Notes: a model not told the origin generated them from the letters alone. A DNA stretch of 64,000 nt from JAFAXD01 sp963816775 (GCA_963816775.1 CAWFLX010000062.1:65444-129443); one strand, 5' to 3'; positions 1 through 8,991 are shown, counted from the first letter of the stretch. Made by a program: numbers and translations.

Positions 1-1401
1 TGCGAAGCCGCCTGGCAGCTTGCCGGCCGCGGCGTTTCGGTCGTTTTGCACGAGATGCGCCCCGTACGCATGACGGACGCGCACAAGACAGCAAGCCTCG
101 CCGAACTCGTGTGCTCGAACTCATTTCGATCCGACGATCGCGAGACCAACGCGATCGGGTTGCTACACGAGGAGATGCGGCAGTTGGGCTCACTGATCAT
201 GCGGGCCGGCGATGCCAACCAAGTGCCCGCCGGCGGAGCGCTCGCGGTTGACCGTGACGCATTTTCAGCGGCCGTGATGAAAGCGATTGAAGGTCACCCT
301 TTGATCACGCTGCGGCGCGAGGAGATTTGCATTCCGCCACCCGATTGGGACAACGTCATCATCGCGACAGGTCCGCTTACGTCGCCAGCGCTCGCGGAGG
401 CCATCCGCCTGCGAACAGGCGAGGATGCGCTCGCGTTCTTCGATGCCATTGCGCCAATCGTGGATCGCGACAGCATCGATATGACGATTGCCTGGTTTCA
501 GTCGCGCTACGACAAACCCGGTCCCGGCGGCACCGGCGCGGACTACATCAACTGTCCGCTGACGCGCACGCACTACGACGCGTTTGTCGACGCACTGATT
601 GCGGGCGACAAGACGGCGTTTCACGCGTGGGAAGAAGCACCGTACTTCGACGGGTGCCTGCCGATTGAGGTGATGGCCGAACGCGGGCGCGAGACTCTGC
701 GCCACGGACCGATGAAGCCATTTGGTCTGACCAATCCGCATGGACCGCAAAAACCGTATGCGGTGGTGCAGCTTCGCCAGGACAATAGGCTGGGGACGCT
801 GTTCAACATGGTCGGATTTCAGACCAAACTCAAGCACGCCGACCAGGTTCGCATTTTCCGAACCATCCCGGGACTCGAGCATGCGCAGTTCGTGCGATTG
901 GGGGGCGTTCATCGCAACACCTTTCTCAACTCACCGAAGCTCCTAGACCAAACCCTCCGGCTCAACGCCGAGCCGCGTCTGCGCTTTGCCGGCCAAATCA
1001 CGGGCTGCGAGGGTTATGTCGAGTCCGCCGCGATCGGGTTGCTTGCTGGCCGCTTTGCCGCCGAGGAGCGATGCGGTCTGCCCGTGGTGCCGCCTCCACC
1101 CACGACCGCGCATGGTGCGTTGCTCGGCCATATCACCGGAGGTCACGTCGAAACGATCGACGCGGGCCCGCGCTCCTTTCAGCCGATGAACGTCAACTTT
1201 GGATTGTTTCCTCCGCTCGGCGTTGCTGTGCGCGGCCCCGACGGAACCAGACTCAAGGGCACGGCCAAAACGATTGCCAAGAAGCGCGCGCTGACTGCGC
1301 GGGCTCTCGGCGACCTTGACCGATGGCTGCAGACCGGGCCGAGGACGACGGAGACAAGGCGCGCGAGTTGGGATGCCGATCGCCTGACCCCGGTGTCTTG
1401 A
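1..1401 (+). CDS. trmFO: TrmFO, folate-dependent tRNA m5U54 methyltransferase (5' partial)
   Basis: FAD- and methylenetetrahydrofolate-dependent enzyme that makes 5-methyluridine at position 54 of the tRNA T-loop in the cytoplasm. The reading frame is open from base 1 and begins inside the N-terminal FAD-binding fold (CEAAWQLAGRGVSVVLHEMR), so the true start and the first glycines of the dinucleotide motif lie outside the window. Downstream, the family segments HKTASLAELVCSNSFRSD, the FNMVGFQTKLKHADQ stretch and the GQITGCEGYVESAAIGLLAG segment are all present. The visible 466 codons and the C-terminal end fit the usual length of about 470 residues. An in-frame TTG at 46 is internal and is not the start. 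The next gene begins 20 bp downstream on the same strand. Confidence 0.93.
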   Translation, partial: CEAAWQLAGRGVSVVLHEMRPVRMTDAHKTASLAELVCSNSFRSDDRETNAIGLLHEEMRQLGSLIMRAGDANQVPAGGALAVDRDAFSAAVMKAIEGHPLITLRREEICIPPPDWDNVIIATGPLTSPALAEAIRLRTGEDALAFFDAIAPIVDRDSIDMTIAWFQSRYDKPGPGGTGADYINCPLTRTHYDAFVDALIAGDKTAFHAWEEAPYFDGCLPIEVMAERGRETLRHGPMKPFGLTNPHGPQKPYAVVQLRQDNRLGTLFNMVGFQTKLKHADQVRIFRTIPGLEHAQFVRLGGVHRNTFLNSPKLLDQTLRLNAEPRLRFAGQITGCEGYVESAAIGLLAGRFAAEERCGLPVVPPPPTTAHGALLGHITGGHVETIDAGPRSFQPMNVNFGLFPPLGVAVRGPDGTRLKGTAKTIAKKRALTARALGDLDRWLQTGPRTTETRRASWDADRLTPVS

Positions 1402-1420
1402 TTCCTGAAAGCCTTGCAAG

Positions 1421-2479
1421 ATGACTTTGCCAACCGAACTGAAAGATCGATGGCGCAGCACGCTGGTGCTCAAGCGCGATGTCTTTTCCACGGTTGAGCG
1501 CGGCCGGTTCGCGACGCCGGCGGGTGAGATCGATGCGGTGCTGCGCAGGCTCGATCAGGTGCCGTGGTGGACGCAGCCAATCGCGCGGCACTTGTTCGAG
1601 CGCGAGCGGCGCGCGCTAACAACCGCCGGTCCGCTTGGCATAGGCCCCCGGCTGGTGTTCGCCGAGGACGGGTTCCTGGTCCGCGTCTTCATCGACGGGG
1701 TTGCATTGCATATCGCGCGACCGTACGGCGATCGGGCGTATTTCACTGCCGCCAAATCGGCGTTGCGGCGGCTCCACCGCGCCGGGGTGTGTCACAACGA
1801 CCTCGCCAAGGAACAGAACTGGCTGCGCGGAATCGACGGCAAGGCCTATCTCACCGATTTTCAACTGGCGTTCATATTCCGCCATCGCGGCAAGATCTTT
1901 CGGGTGGCCGCTTACGAGGATCTGCGTCATCTGCTCAAACACAAGCGTAGCTACGTGCCGGACGCGCTCACCGCCTCGGAGCAGCGTGTTCTGGTCCGCA
2001 AAAGCCTGCCGACCCGCTTATGGATGGCGACCGGTAAGCGCGTCTATCGCCTCGTCACGCGCGGCGTATTCGGTTTCACCGATCGTGAAGGTGGCGGCCC
2101 GCGCCTGGTACACGATGCGCCGCTGATTGCGGGTGCGCTTCGGCGCGATCCGCGGGTGCGCGACGCCGCGGTGGTTGCCTTTCCGGACCGGCGCGCCGGA
2201 ACCGCGCTCTATGCTTTCATCGAATTGACCGATGCACTCTCCGAGCGTCATATCCAGGACATGGTCGCCGGCTGTGGTGCAAAGCCCCCGGAGCGCGCGC
2301 AGCTGGTCGACGCCATGCCGCGCGACACATCCGGACGGATCCGCACTGAGATTCTCCAACTCGTCGCCATGAACCAAGTCGATCTGATCGAGCCCTTGCT
2401 GAAAGATCAGGGTGAGCGCGACGTGATGTCCCGCATCATCGCCGGCCGGCAGAACTTTCGCGACCGTTTCGCTTTCTGA
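1421..2479 (+). CDS. Kinase-like protein fused to an acyl-CoA-synthetase-type C-terminal domain
   Basis: The first half looks like a small RIO/Kdo-kinase-like fold. The catalytic-loop-like segment HNDLAKEQNW supplies D127, K130 and N133, and TDFQLA supplies the metal-binding D146 in a DFG-like position. No classical glycine-rich loop is obvious. Residues about 233-315 resemble the mobile C-terminal domain of AMP-forming acyl-CoA synthetases (PRVRDAAVVAFPDRRAG, then VDAMPRDTSGRIRTE). The lysine normally found in the PRTxxGK motif is arginine (R306). The large adenylation domain is absent. The gene follows trmFO by 20 bp and may be cotranscribed. Substrate and function are unknown; the domain calls come from motifs only. 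Confidence 0.7.
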   Translation: MTLPTELKDRWRSTLVLKRDVFSTVERGRFATPAGEIDAVLRRLDQVPWWTQPIARHLFERERRALTTAGPLGIGPRLVFAEDGFLVRVFIDGVALHIARPYGDRAYFTAAKSALRRLHRAGVCHNDLAKEQNWLRGIDGKAYLTDFQLAFIFRHRGKIFRVAAYEDLRHLLKHKRSYVPDALTASEQRVLVRKSLPTRLWMATGKRVYRLVTRGVFGFTDREGGGPRLVHDAPLIAGALRRDPRVRDAAVVAFPDRRAGTALYAFIELTDALSERHIQDMVAGCGAKPPERAQLVDAMPRDTSGRIRTEILQLVAMNQVDLIEPLLKDQGERDVMSRIIAGRQNFRDRFAF

Positions 2480-2610
2480 CAGGATTGTTCAAGAGACCGT
2501 CGGTCCGCGGTCCGAAGGCATCCCTTAGGTCGGGCTTTTTTCTGAAAAATGCCCGCAAGACCGGTATAAGCGGTGCGACCTTGCTGTAAGCAGCCTACCC
2601 TTTCTCCTCT

Positions 2611-4395
2611 ATGCAGACCTCGCCCGAAGCTGACTTTCAAAATCGTGTGCAGCGCGCCCTTGAAATTCCGCGCGCGCTTCGTGCGTTTGTTCGTGCGCGC
2701 GAGTTGAGCCTTGTTGTGGTTGCCGCCGCGGTCGGAGGCCTCGCCGGCCTCGGGGTTGTCGCCATGAGCTTTGCGACCAACCTACTGCATTGGCTGTTCT
2801 TCAGAATTCCTTGGGGCCAACGGCTCTCCGCTGCCGACTGGGTCGATCCGACCCTCGCGGTCGCGGTGCCGACGGTCGGCGGCTTGCTGTTCGGGCTCGC
2901 GCTCGTCCTCGTCGCCCGGTGGCGCCCGATGCGCGAGGTCGATCCGATCGAAGCCAATGCGCTTCACGGCGGCCGGATGTCACTGCGAGGAAGCCTCAAC
3001 GTCGTGCTGCAAACGATCTGGTCGTGCGGCGTTGGCGCTTCCGTCGGGCTTGAAGCCGGCTACACCCAACTCGGCGGTGGGATCGCGTCCCGGATCGGCC
3101 AGGCGTTTCATCTGCGCCGGCAGGACCTGCGAATTTTGGTCGGCTGTGGAACCGCGGGAGCAATCGCGGGAGCGTTCGGCGCGCCACTCGCTGGCGCCTT
3201 CTATGGTTTCGAACTCGTGATCGGCACCTATTCGGTCGCGGGTTTGACTTCCGTCGGCATCGCCGCGCTCACGGGTTATCTGGTGGTGCGCGGGATCGAC
3301 CCCGCTTCGCTGGGAATCGAAACGGTCTACGTCTCGCACGTCACAGCATCTGACCTCGGCATCGCGGCCGGGGTGGGACTCGCAGCGGCCGGCGTCGGCA
3401 TTCTCGTGATGCGCGGCGTCGGCATCTGCGAGCCGTTGCTCAATCGACTGAAGATCAAACCCTATCTCCGGCCAGCGCTGGGGGGCGCGCTGGTCGGAGG
3501 CATGGCTCTGGTCACGCCGCACGTCCTCGGCTCCGGGCACGGCGCGATCCACATCGCCGCCATGATCGATCTGCCGATGGGCGTGGTAGCCGTGATGTTC
3601 TTGCTCAAATGCTTGGCATCGATTGTTTCGCTCGGCACCAATTTTCGCGGCGGGCTATTCTTCACGTCCCTTTTGATTGGCGCACTCGGTGGCCGGCTGT
3701 TTGCGAACCTGATGTCGGCGGCTTGGCCATCGCTCGGGCTTGACCCACACATCTACGCGATCATCGGCATGGGCGCCCTGTCGGCCTCCGTGATCGGCGC
3801 CCCGCTCACCATGACTTTCATTGCGCTGGAAACCACGGGCGACTTCTGGCTGACTGCCGCCGTCCTCATTGCGGTCATCATCTCGACCCAGGTGACCCGC
3901 GAGTTGTTCGGGTACTCGTTCGCGACCTGGCGTTTCCACTTGCGGGGCGAGACGATCCGCAGTGCCGCCGATATCGGCTGGCTGCGCGAGCTCACGGTGC
4001 GCCGGATGATGCGGACTGATATGCGCACGGTCGCGGCGCACACGACAATAGGTCGCTTCCGTCTGGTGTACCCGCTCGGATCGACTGCACAGGCCGTCGC
4101 CGTCGACGAACACCGACGCTACGCCGGCATCGCAATCGTCGCCGAAGTACATTCGTCCGAATTGGACCCATCGCTCCCGATCAAAGACGTCCTGCGCTAC
4201 ACCGACATCGCGTTGTTGCCAAACATGACCGTCAAAGAGGCGGTCGCGGCGTTCGATCAAGCCGAAGCCGAAGCTCTCGCGGTGATCGATTCACTCGAGA
4301 GCCGACGCGTGATCGGGCTGTTGTCCGAGACACACACACTGCGGCGCTATTCGGAGGAGCTCGAACTCCAACGTCGGAATCTGGTCGGCGATTGA
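2611..4395 (+). CDS. ClC-family chloride channel/transporter with C-terminal CBS region
   Basis: Inner-membrane protein of 594 residues. A hydrophobic core (about residues 30-440) carries ClC signatures. GASVGLEAGYTQ matches the GxxGxE helix that carries the gating glutamate, and FGAPLAGAFYGFE and IGMGALSASVIGAPLT are also recognisable. The presence of that glutamate leaves open whether this is a channel or a Cl-/H+ antiporter. After a conserved F-F-G-Y-S-F-A-T-W-R-like linker, residues about 465-594 form a soluble tail with two CBS-like halves (VRRMMRTDMRTV and LLPNMTVKEAVAAFD). CBS pairs usually bind adenine nucleotides and regulate gating. The gene stands alone on the + strand and converges on the SDR gene 32 bp downstream. 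Confidence 0.88.
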   Translation: MQTSPEADFQNRVQRALEIPRALRAFVRARELSLVVVAAAVGGLAGLGVVAMSFATNLLHWLFFRIPWGQRLSAADWVDPTLAVAVPTVGGLLFGLALVLVARWRPMREVDPIEANALHGGRMSLRGSLNVVLQTIWSCGVGASVGLEAGYTQLGGGIASRIGQAFHLRRQDLRILVGCGTAGAIAGAFGAPLAGAFYGFELVIGTYSVAGLTSVGIAALTGYLVVRGIDPASLGIETVYVSHVTASDLGIAAGVGLAAAGVGILVMRGVGICEPLLNRLKIKPYLRPALGGALVGGMALVTPHVLGSGHGAIHIAAMIDLPMGVVAVMFLLKCLASIVSLGTNFRGGLFFTSLLIGALGGRLFANLMSAAWPSLGLDPHIYAIIGMGALSASVIGAPLTMTFIALETTGDFWLTAAVLIAVIISTQVTRELFGYSFATWRFHLRGETIRSAADIGWLRELTVRRMMRTDMRTVAAHTTIGRFRLVYPLGSTAQAVAVDEHRRYAGIAIVAEVHSSELDPSLPIKDVLRYTDIALLPNMTVKEAVAAFDQAEAEALAVIDSLESRRVIGLLSETHTLRRYSEELELQRRNLVGD

Positions 4396-4400
4396 AGCGA

Positions 4401-4424
4401 CATGCATGGCGCCGACCATGGCAT
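4401..4424. terminator. Possible bidirectional terminator hairpin
   Basis: In the 32-bp gap between convergent genes, CATG-CATGG and CCATGGCATG can pair around a CGCCGA loop with one bulged base. There is no T-tract, so Rho-independent termination is only a possibility. Confidence 0.3.
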
Positions 4425-4427
4425 GCG

Positions 4428-5168
4428 TCAGAACAATTCCCGATACGGCCGTAGGTCGACTTCCTGCGTCCAGGCCGAGCGCTGCTGACGATGGATCTGC
4501 CAATAGGTGTCGGCGATTGCGTCGATGCCGAGCAGACCGTCCTGCCCGCGCTGTGTGGCGAGATCCGGCTGCCGGCTCAAGAGGCGGTCGCCTTCGATGC
4601 CGCCGTCGATCACGACATGCGCCACGTGAATGCCGAGCGGCCCATACTCGCGCGCCATGCTCTGAGACACCATCCGCAGCCCTGCTTTGGCCGCCGCAAA
4701 TTGCGCGAAGCCGGGCTTGCCGCGTAGGCTTCCCGACGCACCCGTGAAGATCACGGTTCCGCGGCCAAGCGGCACGAGCCGACGCGCGGCCTCGCGACCG
4801 ACGAGAAACCCGGCGAAGCAGCCAACCCGCCAAAAATCTTCGAATAGCTCGGCGGAAACGTTGCGAAAATCGACCTTCCGATTGTTGCCGGCGTTGAACA
4901 CGACGAGGTCGGCGGGATCGAGACCGTCACCCGGCGCCATCGCCCGATCGAACAGGCGAATGACATCGCCTTCCTGCGTGGCGTCGGTGGGCACCGGAAC
5001 GGCGCCACCGCCCTTCGCCGTGATCGTGCGAACAACCTGGTCGATCTTTTCCGGTGTGCGGCCGGCCACCAGAACATGGTAGCCCTCGGCCGCAAAGCGT
5101 CGACAGAGCGCAGCGCCAAGACCGCGCTCGGCGCCGACACCAACGACGGCGGCTGTCGGTCTACCCAT
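4428..5168 (-). CDS. Atypical SDR-family oxidoreductase (catalytic Tyr replaced by Phe)
   Basis: Cytoplasmic short-chain dehydrogenase-like protein of 246 residues. The N-terminal nucleotide-binding motif VGVGAERGLG (residues 10-18) and FNAGNN at 91-96 are typical. The active site has S145 (TGASGS), but the YxxxK motif reads F157-A-A-A-K161, so the usual proton donor is missing. The protein may bind cofactor without classical ketoreduction, or use other chemistry. The ATG at 5168 is chosen because it begins the Rossmann strand directly and overlaps the end of the MATE gene by 8 bp. A longer in-frame extension has no SDR content. It is the last gene of the HxlR-MATE-SDR operon. The substrate cannot be read from the sequence. 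Confidence 0.8.
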   Translation of the reverse strand: MGRPTAAVVGVGAERGLGAALCRRFAAEGYHVLVAGRTPEKIDQVVRTITAKGGGAVPVPTDATQEGDVIRLFDRAMAPGDGLDPADLVVFNAGNNRKVDFRNVSAELFEDFWRVGCFAGFLVGREAARRLVPLGRGTVIFTGASGSLRGKPGFAQFAAAKAGLRMVSQSMAREYGPLGIHVAHVVIDGGIEGDRLLSRQPDLATQRGQDGLLGIDAIADTYWQIHRQQRSAWTQEVDLRPYRELF

Positions 5169-6618
5169 TATTGCCTCCACGGCCAATCGTGACCTGCGGT
5201 GCGTGGTGGAACCAGGTCCCTGCCATGATGGCCGCAAATATCGTGACGCCGTACACCACGAGCCCGAACGCGAGCGCCGCGAACAACCACGTGAGCGAGC
5301 CGGTGATCTGCAGGACAAGCCAGCCACCGCCCGCCGCGATAAACAGGCGCAGAAAACCACCGGTCAGCGGCCAGAACAGCCGCCCGGCGCCTTGCGACGA
5401 AAAATAGAGCGCGAGCCCAAGCCCAAAGAACCCGTAAAACGGACCAACTATACGCAGATAGGTGCTCCCTGCAGCCACCACCTGCGGATCCGAGCTAAAG
5501 AGCGTCAGCCAGGCGCTCGGCCATATCGCAGCGGCGAGTCCGACCCCCTCGGTGACCGCGAACGCGATCGTGCCGCCGATCAAGGCGACACGGAGTGCGC
5601 GTTCGCGCTGACCGGCGCCGATGTTGGTCCCGACCAGCGCCACCAGCGGCGCGCCGAGCCCGAACACGATCGGCACCAGCAGATATTCGAGCCGCGCACC
5701 TGTCCCAAATCCCGCGACCGCGTTCGCGCCGCCCACGCTCGCAACCAACGCGGTTGCGAATGCGATGATCACGTTGGTCAGGACCGAGCTGATCGAACTG
5801 AAAAAGCCGACCGCCAGGATGGTGCGAAACAAAGGCCAGCGCGGCCGCGAGAAATGCAATCCCGCGACATTGCGCCCGGATAGGATGTACCAGGCCATGA
5901 CCGCGGTCGCGCCCGCGTAGAACAGCACGACGGCCGTGCCACCGCCCGCAATTCCGAGAGCCGGAAACGGCCCGATGCCGAAGATCAAACAGGGCGACAG
6001 CGGTACCAGCAAAACGACACCGGCGCAGGTCACCAATGCCGGCACCAGCATGTTGCCGGTGCCGCGGATCGCGCTCGCGAGTGCGTTCATGGTCCACAGG
6101 AGCACGTTGCCCCCGAATACGATGTTTGAATAAAGCAACGCTGCGTCGAGTTCTCCGCCCCGACCTCCGAGCGCTTGATAGATCGGGCGGCCGAACGCCA
6201 GCATCACGACCGAGAAGAATGCGCCGAGCGCCACGTTGATGATCAACGCGTGCAGAACGAGAGCGTCCGCGTCGTCGCGGCGTCCGGCGCCAAGCGCCCG
6301 CGCAATCGCCGATGAGATACCGCCGCCCATGGCGCCTGCGGAGATCATCTGCATCAGCATCACCCCGGGAAAAACCAGGGCCATGCCGGCAAGCGCGTCG
6401 GTGCCTAATCGCGAGATGAACCAGGTCTCGATCAGGCCGGTGGATGCCTGCGCCACCATGACGAGGACATTCGGCCACGCCAACAGCAGCAATGTGGACA
6501 AGATTGGCGCGTTCAGAAGCCGGTTGGTGCGCGGGTTGAACGCGGGCTTGCCCGATTCAGAGACGACGGGCTCGTTGTGATCACGGGTTACCTTCTCGTC
6601 GAGTGCCGCAACGCTCAT
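5161..6618 (-). CDS. MATE-family multidrug/toxin efflux transporter
   Basis: Inner-membrane exporter of 485 residues with about 12 hydrophobic segments after a 35-residue polar N-terminus. The MATE pattern is clear: LLLLAWPNVLVMVAQASTGL near the start, FPGVMLMQMISAGAMGGG, and a second homologous half from about residue 260. Family members export cationic drugs or metabolites by H+ or Na+ antiport; the substrate here is unknown. The start codon shares an ATGA overlap with the stop of the HxlR gene, and the end overlaps the SDR gene by 8 bp, so the three genes are translationally coupled. The HxlR regulator is the probable controller. Confidence 0.9.
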   Translation of the reverse strand: MSVAALDEKVTRDHNEPVVSESGKPAFNPRTNRLLNAPILSTLLLLAWPNVLVMVAQASTGLIETWFISRLGTDALAGMALVFPGVMLMQMISAGAMGGGISSAIARALGAGRRDDADALVLHALIINVALGAFFSVVMLAFGRPIYQALGGRGGELDAALLYSNIVFGGNVLLWTMNALASAIRGTGNMLVPALVTCAGVVLLVPLSPCLIFGIGPFPALGIAGGGTAVVLFYAGATAVMAWYILSGRNVAGLHFSRPRWPLFRTILAVGFFSSISSVLTNVIIAFATALVASVGGANAVAGFGTGARLEYLLVPIVFGLGAPLVALVGTNIGAGQRERALRVALIGGTIAFAVTEGVGLAAAIWPSAWLTLFSSDPQVVAAGSTYLRIVGPFYGFFGLGLALYFSSQGAGRLFWPLTGGFLRLFIAAGGGWLVLQITGSLTWLFAALAFGLVVYGVTIFAAIMAGTWFHHAPQVTIGRGGNNG

Positions 6619-7160
6619 GGCGTGCTCCGTGCCCGGACCGTTCGACGGCGTGCCTTGGGCTCGGCCAATTTCGGTTCGGGTGGGATCGGCCGATAGCGTT
6701 GGCGCACACGCGCCCCGGCGGCAGGCCCGGCCACGTAGCGGTGATCGGCTTCGGTGATCGGTCGCCCGGTCTCGCGGTCGACCAGCACCGGATCGACAGG
6801 CACTCCGCTCTGGGCATCAACCAGCATCACGCTCGCGCCCTCGGGGGCAAAATGCCGGTTTCCCCAGGTGAGCAACGCGACTGTTACCATCCGGAAATCG
6901 CGCCCGCGTGCGGTCAGCACATATTCGTCTCGCGGCGGATGTTCGTTGTAGCGGCGGCGCTCGAGCAGCCCGGACGCGACCAGGGCATTGAGGCGCCGGG
7001 TCAACATATTGGGTGCAATCCCGAGGCTCTTCTGAAACTGGTCGAAGCGCGTCATTCCGCGCAGCGCATCCCGCAGGATCAGAATGCTCCACCATTCGCC
7101 CACCCGCTCAAGGCTGCGGGCGACGGGGCACTGCATGTTGCCGAAGCTCTTGCGCTGCAT
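6615..7160 (-). CDS. HxlR-family winged-helix transcriptional regulator
   Basis: DNA-binding regulator of 181 residues. Residues 10-105 match the HxlR (MarR-like winged helix) family: CPVARSLERVGEWWSILILR, then RFDQFQKSLGIAPNMLTRRL and the wing YNEHPPRDEYVLTARG. C11 sits where many HxlR proteins carry a redox- or electrophile-sensing cysteine. A C-terminal extension (LVDRETGRPITEADHRYVAGP and a basic tail) is shared by a proteobacterial subgroup. The ATG at 7160 is preferred because longer frames add unrelated sequence that runs across the divergent promoter. It heads the MATE-SDR operon and diverges from the OsmC gene, so both probably belong to its regulon. Confidence 0.88.
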   Translation of the reverse strand: MQRKSFGNMQCPVARSLERVGEWWSILILRDALRGMTRFDQFQKSLGIAPNMLTRRLNALVASGLLERRRYNEHPPRDEYVLTARGRDFRMVTVALLTWGNRHFAPEGASVMLVDAQSGVPVDPVLVDRETGRPITEADHRYVAGPAAGARVRQRYRPIPPEPKLAEPKARRRTVRARSTP

Positions 7161-7304
7161 CTTTTGTACGTAAGCCCGGTCACTATCATGATGCAAGTTA
7201 CAAGCCCGACTGGCAGTCCCGCGATTTCGGAATACGATCCCTGGGCTGCGCTCGGTCGCCGGGGGCACATTTCGGCGGCCAAGTTTCACGTCTGGAGGAA
7301 ACAG
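7161..7304. promoter_or_regulatory. Divergent promoter region between hxlR-type gene and osmC-type gene
   Basis: A 144-bp gap between divergent starts that must hold both promoters. A perfect TACGTA palindrome lies about 10 bp upstream of the regulator start, and GGAGG at 7294-7298 is a good ribosome site for the OsmC gene. The operator is not defined. Confidence 0.45.
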
Positions 7305-7778
7305 ATGAGCGACACCGCAACCCCCCGTAACCAGCCGACGGTCTCCCCCGGTACCGTCGTGGTTATGGAAAACGGCAAAGGCCTGTTTGGGCAAGACCTG
7401 CTCAATGGCCGGCATCGTCTAGTTGCCGACGAGCCACGCGCTTCCGGCGGCGATGATGCCGGTCCTAATCCCTATGAGCTGCTGCTCATGAGCCTCGGCG
7501 CGTGCACGTCGATGACATTGCGGCTCTATGCGCGACGCAAGCAGTTGCCGCTGACCCGCGTCGCGGTTCGGCTGCGTCACTCGCGCATCCACGCCGAGGA
7601 CTGCGCCAACTGCGAGACCAAGACCGGGTTCATCGACCGCATCGATCGGGAGATCGTGCTGGAAGGACCGCTCGATGAGGACCAGCGCAAACGCATGATG
7701 GAGATCGCCAATATGTGTCCCGTGCACCGCACGCTGACCTCAGAAATATCGATCGTCACGCAACTCGCGCCGGCGTAA
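7305..7778 (+). CDS. OsmC-family peroxiredoxin-like protein
   Basis: Cytoplasmic protein of 157 residues of the OsmC/Ohr superfamily, which reduces organic hydroperoxides with two cysteines. C67 lies in the signature NPYELLLMSLGACTSM and C138 in NMCPVHRTL, the spacing expected for the peroxidatic and resolving pair. An extra pair, C100 and C103 (EDCANC), is less usual. The ATG at 7305 follows GGAGG and is chosen over an open frame that continues far upstream across the opposite-strand regulator. It diverges from the HxlR-MATE-SDR operon, which suggests a shared response to electrophiles or oxidants. Confidence 0.9.
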   Translation: MSDTATPRNQPTVSPGTVVVMENGKGLFGQDLLNGRHRLVADEPRASGGDDAGPNPYELLLMSLGACTSMTLRLYARRKQLPLTRVAVRLRHSRIHAEDCANCETKTGFIDRIDREIVLEGPLDEDQRKRMMEIANMCPVHRTLTSEISIVTQLAPA

Positions 7779-7796
7779 GGCGGGCTCCGCGCTGGG

Positions 7797-8942
7797 CTAC
7801 TGCCAAAATCGCGCTGACGCGATCCGCGCACCCTCGGCCATGGCGGCGAGTTTGGCCCAGACCACATCGGGATCGACCGCCGCCTGCCCGACCCAGGTGC
7901 CATAGCCGCAGTCGCTGCCGGCGATCACGCGCTCGCGGCCGACCAGATTGGCGTAGCGCGCGATGCGCTGGGCGATCAGCTCCGGGTGCTCGATAAAGTT
8001 CGATTTCGATTCGATGACGCCGGGGATCAGCACCCTGTCGTCGGGAAGCTTGACCTTCTCAAACAACTCCCATTCGTGCGCGTGGCGGGGATTGGCCGCC
8101 TCGAGCGATATCGCGTGCGGCTTTGCCAACAACACGATGTCGATGATATCGGCGAGGGCCACGTCGCGATGGTGCGGCCCTTCGTAATTGCCCCAGCACA
8201 GGTGAATGCGAAGCTGCTCTGCCGGGATGTTCCGGAGCGCATGGTTGAGCGCCTCGATATGCTGCCGCGCACGCTTGCGAAATTCTGCGAGGCTCAGCTC
8301 CGCGTATTGAATATGGCGTCCCATGGCGAGATCGGGGCAATCGATCTGCAGCACGATGCCGGCGTTGGCGACGCATTCATATTCGACCCGCATCGCTTCG
8401 GCGATCGCATGGAGATAGCTTTCCTGGTCCGGATAGTGATCGTTGCGAAAAAACAGCGAGACCACACCCGGCGATGCGGCGCTCATGAAGGCCTCGCCAC
8501 CGCCGTTTGCCCGCAGCGCCGCCGTCAGGTTGCCGACGTCGGCCTGCGCCGCCCGGGGATCGCGCACGCCGATCGGCGCGTTGCAGGCCGGCGTCTTGCG
8601 GCGTGAGCGACCGGGGTCGCCAAACACGCGCTGGGCGAGCCGCGGGAACTCGGCCAAATCCTGATACACGAACGTGTTGCCGGTGCCGCCGAATCCATCA
8701 AGCCGGTCCTTGATGTAAGTCGCGTAACTCGGCTTGGATAGTTCGCCGTCGTTGACCAGGTCGACACCGGCCTCGCGTTGCTTGTGCACGACGTCCAGCA
8801 CCCCCGCGCGCACCCGCCCCGCCAGCGCTGCCGCGTCGACCGGCACTCCCTCCTCCTTGGCATACATCATGCGGACCAGGTCGTCGGGCCGCGGCAGGCT
8901 GCCGGTATGCGTGGTCAGGAAACGTTCGGTGCTGTGTTTCAT
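7797..8942 (-). CDS. Cobalamin-independent methionine synthase II (MetE C-terminal-like) family protein
   Basis: Protein of 381 residues resembling the C-terminal, zinc-binding barrel of MetE and the epoxyalkane:coenzyme M transferase-like proteins. It starts with the family phrase LTTHTGSLPRPDDLVRMM. Likely zinc ligands are the His and Cys of RIHLCWGNYEGPHHRD and the Cys of IAGSDCGYGT near the C-terminus. IDCPDLAMGRH is also typical. The folate-binding N-terminal half of MetE is absent, so it may transfer alkyl groups between thiols and another donor rather than act as a standalone methionine synthase. ATG 8942 is chosen because the 12 extra codons upstream show no homology. It diverges from the phosphoesterase gene. 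Confidence 0.85.
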   Translation of the reverse strand: MKHSTERFLTTHTGSLPRPDDLVRMMYAKEEGVPVDAAALAGRVRAGVLDVVHKQREAGVDLVNDGELSKPSYATYIKDRLDGFGGTGNTFVYQDLAEFPRLAQRVFGDPGRSRRKTPACNAPIGVRDPRAAQADVGNLTAALRANGGGEAFMSAASPGVVSLFFRNDHYPDQESYLHAIAEAMRVEYECVANAGIVLQIDCPDLAMGRHIQYAELSLAEFRKRARQHIEALNHALRNIPAEQLRIHLCWGNYEGPHHRDVALADIIDIVLLAKPHAISLEAANPRHAHEWELFEKVKLPDDRVLIPGVIESKSNFIEHPELIAQRIARYANLVGRERVIAGSDCGYGTWVGQAAVDPDVVWAKLAAMAEGARIASARFWQ

Positions 8943-8973
8943 TTGGATGCAACATTTCCCTGTTGTATTTTCT

Positions 8974-8985
8974 TGCAAATTTGCA
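8974..8985. promoter_or_regulatory. 12-bp perfect palindrome, possible operator
   Basis: TGCAAATTTGCA lies in the 82-bp gap between divergent genes, about 32 bp upstream of the MetE-like start. The symmetry and position suit a dimeric regulator, but no cognate factor is visible. Confidence 0.35.
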
Positions 8986-8991
8986 TCTCAC

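Noticed and set aside
6603..7304. In-frame upstream extension of the OsmC gene by 234 codons
   Set aside because: It runs antisense to the HxlR gene and across the divergent promoter; the ATG at 7305 has its own GGAGG.
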